A stretch of DNA of 6,873 nt, from assembly GCA_039026755.1 (NCBI GenBank), contig JBCCLR010000205.1:1-6873 (forward strand), written 5' to 3'. How positions within the stretch are numbered: the first letter of the stretch is position 1; every line of letters starts with the position of its first letter. This document shows, piece after piece, positions 1 to 5,524 of this stretch. The stretch comes from CAKZYD01 sp039026755 (GTDB taxonomy: Bacteria > Pseudomonadota > Alphaproteobacteria > Sphingomonadales > CAKZYD01). The position numbers and the translations under genes were made by a program. A model generated the notes under the pieces. The model was not told the origin of the DNA. It saw only the letters and a program-made list of their open reading frames with translations, and made no database searches.

Positions 1-350
1 AGAAGCACGCTGCCGTCGCCATCTGCGCGCACGAGCACGCGCATTGGTAGGTCAAGGCCAATATCGGCGTCTACGTTGATCAGCTGTGTACCGGCTTTTG
101 GGTTGCCAAAGATCAAGACTTGGTTGGCTTCTAAAGCCAAGCCCGCCGCCTGCGCATTGGCGGCATGGTCGATGCGCGCAAACACGGTTAGGCCTTGGCT
201 GCGCACAATGGCTTCAAAACGGTCCATTGTCACTGCAACAGGGTCTGGGCTTGCAAACCTTAGGAAGACGTCTGTGTCTAAAGCGGTTGGGTCTTCCGTC
301 ACGCAGGCAGTGACGAAGCAGCTCAAAACCAACATCAATAAAACGCGCAT
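1..350 (-). CDS. DUF302 domain lipoprotein, partial (3' end beyond window)
   Basis: The 116 visible residues begin with a short lipoprotein signal peptide: Met-Arg, a hydrophobic run, then a lipobox V13-T14-A15-C16. Acylation at Cys16 would anchor the protein in the envelope. From about residue 43 the sequence matches the DUF302 pattern: a TVFARIDHAA segment at 55-64, the hallmark LIFGNPKAGT at 79-88, and GLDLPMRVLV at 98-107. DUF302 proteins are small and their biochemical role is not established, so I assign none. The ATG at 350 is preceded by GGAGG (361-365) with a 10-base gap. An in-frame ATG lies eight codons upstream but would put the GGAGG inside the gene and lengthen the signal peptide with polar residues. 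The gene is co-directional with groESL but lies beyond that operon's terminator, so it is probably a separate unit. The frame is open to the window edge. Confidence 0.85.
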   Translation of the reverse strand, partial: MRVLLMLVLSCFVTACVTEDPTALDTDVFLRFASPDPVAVTMDRFEAIVRSQGLTVFARIDHAANAQAAGLALEANQVLIFGNPKAGTQLINVDADIGLDLPMRVLVRADGDGSVL

Positions 351-372
351 GCTCAAATTGCCTCCATAGTGC

Positions 373-400
373 ATTATTGTGTGTCCGTCCTATCGCTGAA
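373..400 (-). promoter_or_regulatory. Possible promoter of the DUF302 lipoprotein gene
   Basis: On the minus strand, AATAAT (378-373) matches five of six bases of the sigma-70 -10 consensus. TTCAGC (400-395) is a weak -35, 16 bases upstream. The site lies between the groESL terminator and the gene's GGAGG, where a promoter would be needed. The leader would be very short. This is inferred from consensus matching only. Confidence 0.3.
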
Positions 401-422
401 CAGGGAAACGCGTCTAGCACAT

Positions 423-456
423 AAAAAAAGCGCCCCGGCAGTTTAAGCCGAGGCGC
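423..456 (-). terminator. Rho-independent terminator of groES-groEL
   Basis: Read on the minus strand, a 10-bp GC-rich stem (GCGCCTCGGC with GCCGGGGCGC, one G-U pair) closes a 7-base loop and is followed at once by seven T residues. The arms are at 447-456 and 430-439. It starts 36 bases after the groL stop codon, in the right place and orientation to end the chaperonin transcript and insulate the DUF302 gene. Confidence 0.92.
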
Positions 457-491
457 TCCATCGTTGTCGCTGTGTATCAGCAGGATGTGGC

Positions 492-2153
492 TTAAAAGCC
501 CATGCCGCCCATACCGCCCATGCCGCCCATATCAGGCATGCCGCCGCCCGGCGCGCCGCCAGCGGCTTTGTCTTCCGGCGCATCAGCAACAGCTGCTTCG
601 GTTGTGACCAGCAGGCCAGCTACCGATGCTGCATCCTGAAGCGCTGCACGGACCACTTTCTTCGGATCAATAACGCCCGACTTGACGAGATCTTCATACT
701 CTTCAGTTTGAGCGTTAAAGCCAAAGTTGGTGTCGTCCTGCTCGAGCAATTTGCCCGCAATAACCGCGCCGTCAAAGCCGGCGTTTTCAACGATTTGGCG
801 CAGTGGTGATTGCAGCGCACGGCGGACGATGTCGATACCGCGTGTTTGGTCGTCATTGGCGCCTTCCAGGCCATCCAGTACATTGACCGCATAAAGCAGT
901 GCCGTACCGCCGCCGGCAACGATGCCTTCTTCAACCGCAGCGCGGGTTGCGTGCAGTGCATCGTCAACACGATCTTTGCGCTCTTTCACTTCCACCTCGG
1001 TTGCACCGCCAACTTTAATGACAGCAACACCGCCGGACAGCTTGGCCAGACGCTCTTGCAGTTTCTCTTTGTCATAATCGGATGTGGTGGTTTCAACCTG
1101 CGCGCGGATTTGCTCGCAGCGGGCTTTAATGTCTTCCTCGCTGCCGGCACCGTCAACGATTGTGGTGTCGTCTTTGGTGATGGATACGCGCTTGGCTGTA
1201 CCCAGCATGTCGAGCGTGACATTCTCAAGCTTGATGCCGATGTCTTCGGAGATGACTTGGCCGCCCGTAAGGATGGAAATGTCTTCCAGCATTGCTTTCC
1301 GGCGGTCACCAAAGCCAGGGGCTTTAACCGCAGCAATTTTCAGACCACCGCGCAGCTTGTTGACGACCAAGGTTGCCAACGCCTCACCTTCAACATCTTC
1401 TGCGATGATCAGCAGCGGACGTGAAGACTGCACAACAGCTTCTAAAATCGGCAGCATGGCTTGCAGGTTGGAGAGTTTTTTCTCGTGCAGGAGAATATAG
1501 GGATTTTCCAGTTCAACCTGCATTTTCTCTGCATTGGTAATGAAGTACGGGCTCAAATAGCCGCGGTCAAACTGCATGCCTTCAACAACGTCGAGTTCGC
1601 TGGCCAGGCCTTTGGCTTCCTCAACAGTGATGACGCCTTCTTTGCCGACTTTTTCCATGGCTTCGGAAATCATCGCACCGACTTCAGCTTCACCATTGGC
1701 GGAGATGGTGCCAACTTGCGAAATTTCTTCAGAAGAAGAAATGTCACGCTTACGGCTTTCAAGGTCAGCAACCACTTTGGTCACGGCAATGTCGATGCCG
1801 CGCTTGAGGTCCATCGGGTTCATGCCGGCGGCAACAGACTTCATGCCTTCACGGACGATGGCTTGTGCAAGAACGGTTGCAGTGGTCGTGCCATCACCGG
1901 CGATGTCATTGGTCTTAGAAGCAACTTCTTTGACCATCTGCGCACCCATATTTTCAAACTTGTCGGCAAGTTCGATTTCTTTGGCGACGGAAACACCATC
2001 TTTGGTGATGCGCGGTGCGCCGAAAGACTTGTCCATAACGACATTGCGGCCTTTTGGACCAAGCGTGACTTTCACTGCGTTTGCGAGCGTGTCGACGCCT
2101 TTTAAAATGCGCTCACGCGCATCTGATTGAAATTTTACGTCTTTTGCAGACAT
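492..2153 (-). CDS. groL: Chaperonin GroEL (60 kDa chaperonin, Cpn60)
   Basis: This is the 553-residue subunit of the tetradecameric cytosolic chaperonin, which folds client proteins in an ATP-driven cage capped by GroES. Numbering follows E. coli GroEL closely. The ATP-site loop GDGTTT has the key Asp at 87, the hydrolytic Asp398 is present in VDDALHATRAA, and the AGGGTAL nucleotide loop is near 413-419. IDPKKV gives Asp496, equivalent to E. coli Asp495 after a one-residue insertion. Apical client and GroES contacts are conserved: Tyr199, Tyr203, Phe204, Leu234, Leu237, Val263 and Val264, with Leu at 259 where E. coli has Val. The C-terminus is the usual flexible Gly-Gly-Met repeat ending in Phe. 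The ATG at 2153 is preceded by AAGGAAG at suitable spacing. The gene lies 52 bases after groS with no terminator between, so the two are co-transcribed and ended by the hairpin at 423-456. The sequence appears complete and functional. Confidence 0.98.
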   Translation of the reverse strand: MSAKDVKFQSDARERILKGVDTLANAVKVTLGPKGRNVVMDKSFGAPRITKDGVSVAKEIELADKFENMGAQMVKEVASKTNDIAGDGTTTATVLAQAIVREGMKSVAAGMNPMDLKRGIDIAVTKVVADLESRKRDISSSEEISQVGTISANGEAEVGAMISEAMEKVGKEGVITVEEAKGLASELDVVEGMQFDRGYLSPYFITNAEKMQVELENPYILLHEKKLSNLQAMLPILEAVVQSSRPLLIIAEDVEGEALATLVVNKLRGGLKIAAVKAPGFGDRRKAMLEDISILTGGQVISEDIGIKLENVTLDMLGTAKRVSITKDDTTIVDGAGSEEDIKARCEQIRAQVETTTSDYDKEKLQERLAKLSGGVAVIKVGGATEVEVKERKDRVDDALHATRAAVEEGIVAGGGTALLYAVNVLDGLEGANDDQTRGIDIVRRALQSPLRQIVENAGFDGAVIAGKLLEQDDTNFGFNAQTEEYEDLVKSGVIDPKKVVRAALQDAASVAGLLVTTEAAVADAPEDKAAGGAPGGGMPDMGGMGGMGGMGF

Positions 2154-2205
2154 GGGGTATCTTCCTTTATTGGTTGACTAGGAATGAAAGTGTTGGTGCG
2201 TCTGC

Positions 2206-2517
2206 TTAGGCAGCTTTCGCTGCAGCAACGCCGTCAAGAATGCCGAGAATGTCGGATTCTTTCATGATGAGCAGTTCTTCACCATCGATTTTCACTTCGG
2301 TGCCGGACCATTTGCCGAACAGAATGCGGTCGCCCGCTTTAACTTCTAGGGGTGAAATTTCACCTGCATCATTGCGTGCGCCTGTGCCGGCGGAAACAAC
2401 TTCGCCTTCCTGCGGTTTTTCTTTTGCACTGTCGGGAATGATGATGCCGCCAGCGGTCTTTTCATCGCTTTCTAAGCGGCGAACGAGAACGCGGTCGTGT
2501 AGGGGACGAAAGCCCAT
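2206..2517 (-). CDS. groS: Co-chaperonin GroES (10 kDa chaperonin, Cpn10)
   Basis: The 103-residue protein forms the heptameric lid of the GroEL chamber. It shows the family opening PLHDRVLVRR at 5-14. The mobile loop at about 16-32 carries the GroEL-binding Gly-Gly-Ile-Ile-Ile at 23-27. It also has the GDRILFGKWSGTEVKIDGEE core and the C-terminal strand LLIMKESDILGIL. It is slightly longer than E. coli GroES because of an Ala/Lys-rich tail. I chose the ATG at 2517 because a full AAGGAGGT Shine-Dalgarno sits 7 bases upstream. A TTG 18 bases earlier is in frame, but its first codons would be the Shine-Dalgarno itself and would add six residues not seen in the family. It is the first gene of the groES-groEL operon and lies downstream of CIRCE. 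Confidence 0.97.
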   Translation of the reverse strand: MGFRPLHDRVLVRRLESDEKTAGGIIIPDSAKEKPQEGEVVSAGTGARNDAGEISPLEVKAGDRILFGKWSGTEVKIDGEELLIMKESDILGILDGVAAAKAA

Positions 2518-2524
2518 AGTCTTT

Positions 2525-2532
2525 ACCTCCTT
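2525..2532 (-). promoter_or_regulatory. Strong Shine-Dalgarno of groS
   Basis: AAGGAGGT on the minus strand is a full anti-16S match, 7 bases before the ATG at 2517. It fixes that start over the in-frame TTG at 2535, whose reading would translate through this site. It fits a very highly expressed protein. Confidence 0.85.
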
Positions 2533-2588
2533 CAAGGCCGGCCACCTTTCACCATACGGAGCGGCGTGCCGGGTTTCCTGTTTAGATC

Positions 2589-2619
2589 CGTTAGCACTCC
2601 TTTTCTGCGAGTGCTAACG
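2589..2619 (-). promoter_or_regulatory. CIRCE operator (HrcA-binding inverted repeat)
   Basis: The canonical repeat TTAGCACTC - 9 bases - GAGTGCTAA is present without mismatch at 2591-2617. The symmetry extends two more base pairs (CG and CG) to 11-bp arms. CIRCE is the known target of the heat-shock repressor HrcA, whose activity depends on GroEL, so the operon should be autoregulated by free chaperonin. It lies about 70 bases upstream of the groS start and close to the predicted transcription start, where HrcA would block the polymerase. As DNA it is symmetric; it is assigned to the minus strand because it serves groESL. No hrcA gene is in the window. Confidence 0.96.
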
Positions 2620-2626
2620 TCCTGCG

Positions 2627-2655
2627 CATATTGGCTGCAACGGCGGCGCTGTCAA
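2627..2655 (-). promoter_or_regulatory. Predicted groESL promoter
   Basis: On the minus strand a perfect -35 hexamer TTGACA occupies 2655-2650. The -10 is either CAATAT (2633-2628, 16-base spacing) or AATATG (17-base spacing). Transcription would begin around 2620, at the edge of CIRCE, giving a leader of roughly 100 bases. The longer string CCAATAT also recalls the -10 of alphaproteobacterial sigma-32 promoters (known type: CTTG at -35, CYTAT-like at -10), so heat-shock sigma use is possible. The -35 is seen clearly; the -10 and the sigma assignment are inferred. Confidence 0.65.
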
Positions 2656-2761
2656 CCGAAATGGCCATAAAAAAATTACATTTATTTGCGTTTTGAGATG
2701 CCTGCCGCAAGGCAAAAGCCGAAATATACGTTTTTTATGGTTTTTGGTCGCTTATGCGGAT

Positions 2762-2767
2762 TATAGA
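2762..2767 (+). promoter_or_regulatory. Possible -10 element of the DUF3179 gene
   Basis: TATAGA lies 23 bases before the ATG at 2791, in an AT-rich stretch that contrasts with its surroundings. No good -35 is found at 16-18 bases upstream (only G/T-rich sequence around 2738-2745), so this is a weak call based on one hexamer and its position in the divergent intergenic region. Confidence 0.25.
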
Positions 2768-2790
2768 TCTATTGAGGTAGGCTTTGGGAT

Positions 2791-3543
2791 ATGAGGCTCG
2801 GTTTGCGTTATATAGGTTTCATATTGGCTCTATGCACGGCACCGCTTTGTGCGGCTTATGCTGATGACCCGATTCTTCTGCCACCAGCAAAAGCTGCGTT
2901 CGTACCTGTGGAATTGGCCGGCCATGTTGGTGGCCTAGAGCCCGTGCTATCGGTGACTATTGGGTCGGAAACAAAGGCATATCCGCTGCGTATTTTGGCG
3001 TTCCATGGGGTGATCAACGACGTGGTTGCCGGAACGCCGCTGGCGCTCAGTTATTGTGGGCCCTGCGGCACTGTCGGCGCCTTTAAGCGCGCGCCGGAAA
3101 TGTTTCTAGAGGCCATTTATGATCGCGATAAAACATCGATGATGCTAATCAATAAGGCCGGTGCGAAATGGGCACAAAAAAGCGGTGATGGTGCTAATAC
3201 AAAAAAGGGTGCGCCAAGGATGTTATCGGCGGTCCCATCGCAAGTGGTGTCCATGGCGCGTGTCCGCCAATCTGCAACCGGCGACCAAGTGGTGCTGGTG
3301 CTGCAAGATACAGCGGTGTCGCGCGTGCCAACACCCAAGACGCTTGCACTTCCAGGCAACCTGGCTGGCACCCGCGGCAGCGATGAAGACACGGGTGCGG
3401 TCGGCGCAAACCAAACGAAAGTTTTAGATGCGCGCAGTTGGTCGCTTGATTTATTGTCTCCCGAGCGCCGTCTGGGGAATGAGGAGCGGCTCATTTTATT
3501 AGAGCGAAAACCCGCAGTGCAAGCCGGGCCGCCAGCCCCGTAA
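2791..3543 (+). CDS. Exported DUF3179 domain protein
   Basis: The 250-residue protein has a Sec signal peptide: MRLGLR, a hydrophobic core to about residue 18, and likely cleavage after Ala-Tyr-Ala at 24. It is therefore predicted to be periplasmic and not a lipoprotein. The mature part follows the DUF3179 pattern: PVLSVTIGSETKAYPLRIL (51-69), FHGVINDVVAGTPLALSYC (71-89), a CxxC pair at Cys89/Cys92, then a Phe-Lys-Arg, a Tyr-Asp-Arg and a Trp-Ala-Gln that align with conserved family positions. The function of DUF3179 is not established. Members often carry CPLC at the cysteine pair; this one has CGPC. The C-terminal third is less familiar, although SWSLDLL near 216-222 resembles a segment of longer members, and the protein ends soon after it in a Pro/Ala-rich tail. 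I see no frameshift. Only a poor ribosome site (GAGGT at 2774-2778) precedes the ATG. sppA follows 131 bases downstream on the same strand. Confidence 0.8.
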   Translation: MRLGLRYIGFILALCTAPLCAAYADDPILLPPAKAAFVPVELAGHVGGLEPVLSVTIGSETKAYPLRILAFHGVINDVVAGTPLALSYCGPCGTVGAFKRAPEMFLEAIYDRDKTSMMLINKAGAKWAQKSGDGANTKKGAPRMLSAVPSQVVSMARVRQSATGDQVVLVLQDTAVSRVPTPKTLALPGNLAGTRGSDEDTGAVGANQTKVLDARSWSLDLLSPERRLGNEERLILLERKPAVQAGPPAP

Positions 3544-3674
3544 GGACGCTGACGATACGCCGAATGTGGTTAGGCAAGACCAAGGCGCGGCAAAGCAAAC
3601 CTTGCGCTTTTAGCGACACTGCTTCACACCGTCTAATGTCATTCATGACCGGCAAATGAAAGAACCCTAGGTCC

Positions 3675-5510
3675 ATGTTGAAATTCATCGGTGCCCTGTT
3701 TTATGGCGCTTATCGCTGCTTAAAAGTCATCACTGTATTGGTGTTTGGCCTGTTTGCTTTAGGCATCTTAATTGCCACTATAAATTCGAGCATGCAGACC
3801 AAAGATGCTTTTTTTATCGCTGACGGCACTGCGCTGGAAATTCCAATCCAAGGTTTTGTTGTTGAAGAAGCCCAAAGTATCGATCCTTTGGCGCTGGCCG
3901 GCTTTGGCGCAGATTTGGCAACAGAAACAGTTCTTGTCCAAGTCACGCAGGCCCTTAAAAGCGCCAAAGATGACGAGCGGATAAAAGGTGTCGTATTGCG
4001 GCTTGACCGCATGTTTGACGCCAGCCCCGCAGCTCTCGCGGAGATCGGGATGAACCTTGCCGCGGTGAAAGCCGCAGGAAAAACCGTTTATGCATACGGC
4101 GATTTTTATACCCAGCCGCAATATTATCTGGCGAGCTTTGCCGATCAGGTCTGGCTGAACCCCGCGGGCATCGTCAGTCTCACGGGCTATGGGATTTATC
4201 CGCTCTACTTTAAAGAAGCGCTGGATAAATATGGCGTTACGGTCAATACGTTCCGCGTTGGCGAATACAAGTCTTTTATTGAGCCTTACACCCGCAGCGA
4301 TATGTCAGACCAGGCGCGCCAGGCCAATAAGAGTTTTCTGGGCGATTTATGGCGCAGCTATACCGCCACCGTTGCGCAGAACCGCGGGGAGGATGCAGCG
4401 CTTACCCAATATATTCAAAAGCCGCTTGAAGGCCTAAAAGCGGTCGAAGGCAACAGTGCGCAATGGGCGCTCAAAAGCGGCCTGGTTGACGCGCTGATCA
4501 CCCGTCAGGACTTAACCAGCAGGCTTGGCTCGATATTCGGCAAGTCTGGCAATGACTATAAAAAAATTGATTACCGAACCTATTTAATCAACGCTGGGCC
4601 AAAGAGCGCGGCGGGGTCAGATGCAGTTGCCGTTTTATTTGCTTCGGGCCAGATTTTAGATGGCGAGCAACCTGCCGGGCAGGTCGGCGGCGATACGCTC
4701 GCAAAGCGCATCCGTCAGGCATCACTGAATAAGTCGGTCAAGGCCCTCGTCCTGCGCATTGATTCCCCAGGTGGCAGCGCTTTTGCGTCAGAAATTATTC
4801 GCCAAGAGCTGATTGCCGCAAAAACGCGGGGCCAAAAGATCGTCGCATCCTTTGGCGGCGCTGCAGCATCAGGCGGCTATTGGATTGCCACACCCGCGGA
4901 CAAGATCATGGCGCACCCCTCTACCATTACCGGCTCCATTGGTGTGTTTGCTGTCATTCCGTCATTTGAAAAAACCTTGAAGGACTTTGGTGTCGCGTCA
5001 GACGGTGTTGCGACAACCGAATTGGCCGGTGCCATTAGCGCCACGCGCGGCGTAAGTGACCTGGGGAAAGACTTGCTTCAGGTTCAAGTCAACCAGTCCT
5101 ACCAGCAGTTTTTGAACTTGGTTGCGAATGCCAGAGATATGTCGGTTGCGGATGTTGATCAGGTGGCACAAGGGCGTGTCTGGAGCGGTGCTCAGGCCTT
5201 AGAGCGCGGCCTGGTGGACGCCTTTGGCACTTTAGATGACGCGATTGCTTTGGCTGCCGAATTGGCCGAGCTTGAAGACTACCGCGAAATCTATGTGACT
5301 GATCCACCGTCTCCGTTTGAGCAATTTCTGCAGCAGCTCGAACCTTATTTGAGTGTACGTCAGATCGTTGCAGCCTATCCCGCTCAACTCACGCCGCGTT
5401 TGGATAGGATGATCACGCAGGCCAAGCAAAGCCTTGATGCGCTGTCACGCGGCGGCATTTATGCGCGCTGCATAGAATGTCTGGCACTCACTCCCGCAGC
5501 GCAGTATTAA
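3675..5510 (+). CDS. sppA: Signal peptide peptidase SppA, 67K type (protease IV, peptidase family S49)
   Basis: This membrane-anchored serine protease degrades signal peptides left in the membrane after leader peptidase cleavage. At 611 residues it matches the 618-residue E. coli enzyme. One N-terminal transmembrane segment (about 17-36) anchors it, with the catalytic part on the periplasmic side. Two tandem S49 domains are visible. The N-terminal one carries the general-base lysine, Lys199, in RVGEYKSFIEP. The C-terminal one carries RIDSPGGSAFASE (361-373) and the nucleophile Ser399 in GGAAASGGYWIATP, followed by HPSTITGSIGVF. Lys199 and Ser399 are 200 residues apart, exactly like Lys209 and Ser409 in E. 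coli, so the dyad is intact. The short single-domain (36K) form is excluded by length and by the Lys in the first domain. The ATG at 3675 has only a weak AGG upstream, and an in-frame stop just before it excludes a longer start. It converges on hrpB. Confidence 0.96.
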   Translation: MLKFIGALFYGAYRCLKVITVLVFGLFALGILIATINSSMQTKDAFFIADGTALEIPIQGFVVEEAQSIDPLALAGFGADLATETVLVQVTQALKSAKDDERIKGVVLRLDRMFDASPAALAEIGMNLAAVKAAGKTVYAYGDFYTQPQYYLASFADQVWLNPAGIVSLTGYGIYPLYFKEALDKYGVTVNTFRVGEYKSFIEPYTRSDMSDQARQANKSFLGDLWRSYTATVAQNRGEDAALTQYIQKPLEGLKAVEGNSAQWALKSGLVDALITRQDLTSRLGSIFGKSGNDYKKIDYRTYLINAGPKSAAGSDAVAVLFASGQILDGEQPAGQVGGDTLAKRIRQASLNKSVKALVLRIDSPGGSAFASEIIRQELIAAKTRGQKIVASFGGAAASGGYWIATPADKIMAHPSTITGSIGVFAVIPSFEKTLKDFGVASDGVATTELAGAISATRGVSDLGKDLLQVQVNQSYQQFLNLVANARDMSVADVDQVAQGRVWSGAQALERGLVDAFGTLDDAIALAAELAELEDYREIYVTDPPSPFEQFLQQLEPYLSVRQIVAAYPAQLTPRLDRMITQAKQSLDALSRGGIYARCIECLALTPAAQY

Positions 5511-5520
5511 CGTATTGCGT
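5499..5520. other. Hairpin over the sppA stop, between convergent genes
   Basis: GCGCAGTA (5499-5506) pairs with TATTGCGT (5513-5520), an 8-bp stem with two G-U pairs around a 6-base loop that contains part of the sppA stop codon. It fills the short gap between sppA and hrpB, so it may help end or protect one of the transcripts. Neither side has a T-run, so it is not a standard intrinsic terminator. Confidence 0.3.
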
Positions 5521-5524
5521 TGAT

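Noticed and set aside
76..369. 97-residue plus-strand frame at the left edge
   Set aside because: It is antisense to the DUF302 gene, whose lipobox and FGNPKAGT motif show the minus strand to be the coding one.
492..540. Tandem repeat near the 3' end of groL
   Set aside because: It is the normal Gly-Gly-Met tail of GroEL, not a separate repeat element.
1461..2130. Long open frames on the plus strand opposite groL (1461-2105, 1576-2130, also 810-1424)
   Set aside because: They mirror the strong codon bias of a highly expressed gene on the other strand. They have no ribosome sites or recognisable domains, and antisense frames of chaperone genes are a known source of false gene calls.
2518..2535. 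Longer GroES starting at the TTG at 2535
   Set aside because: The added codons are the Shine-Dalgarno AAGGAGGT itself, and the six extra residues are absent from the family. The ATG at 2517 is better.
2240..2617. 125-residue plus-strand frame across groS and CIRCE
   Set aside because: It is antisense to the well-supported groS and runs through the operator. It has no domain and no ribosome site.
2699..2714. Small inverted repeat TGCCT-GCCGCA-AGGCA in the divergent control region
   Set aside because: It is only 5 bp with no T-run directly after it and matches no operator I know. Short repeats like this arise by chance.
3544..3674. Possible terminator or promoter between the DUF3179 gene and sppA
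   Set aside because: Weak GCGC pairing around 3588-3608 is followed by only four T residues and does not form a good stem. No -35/-10 pair of reasonable quality was seen.
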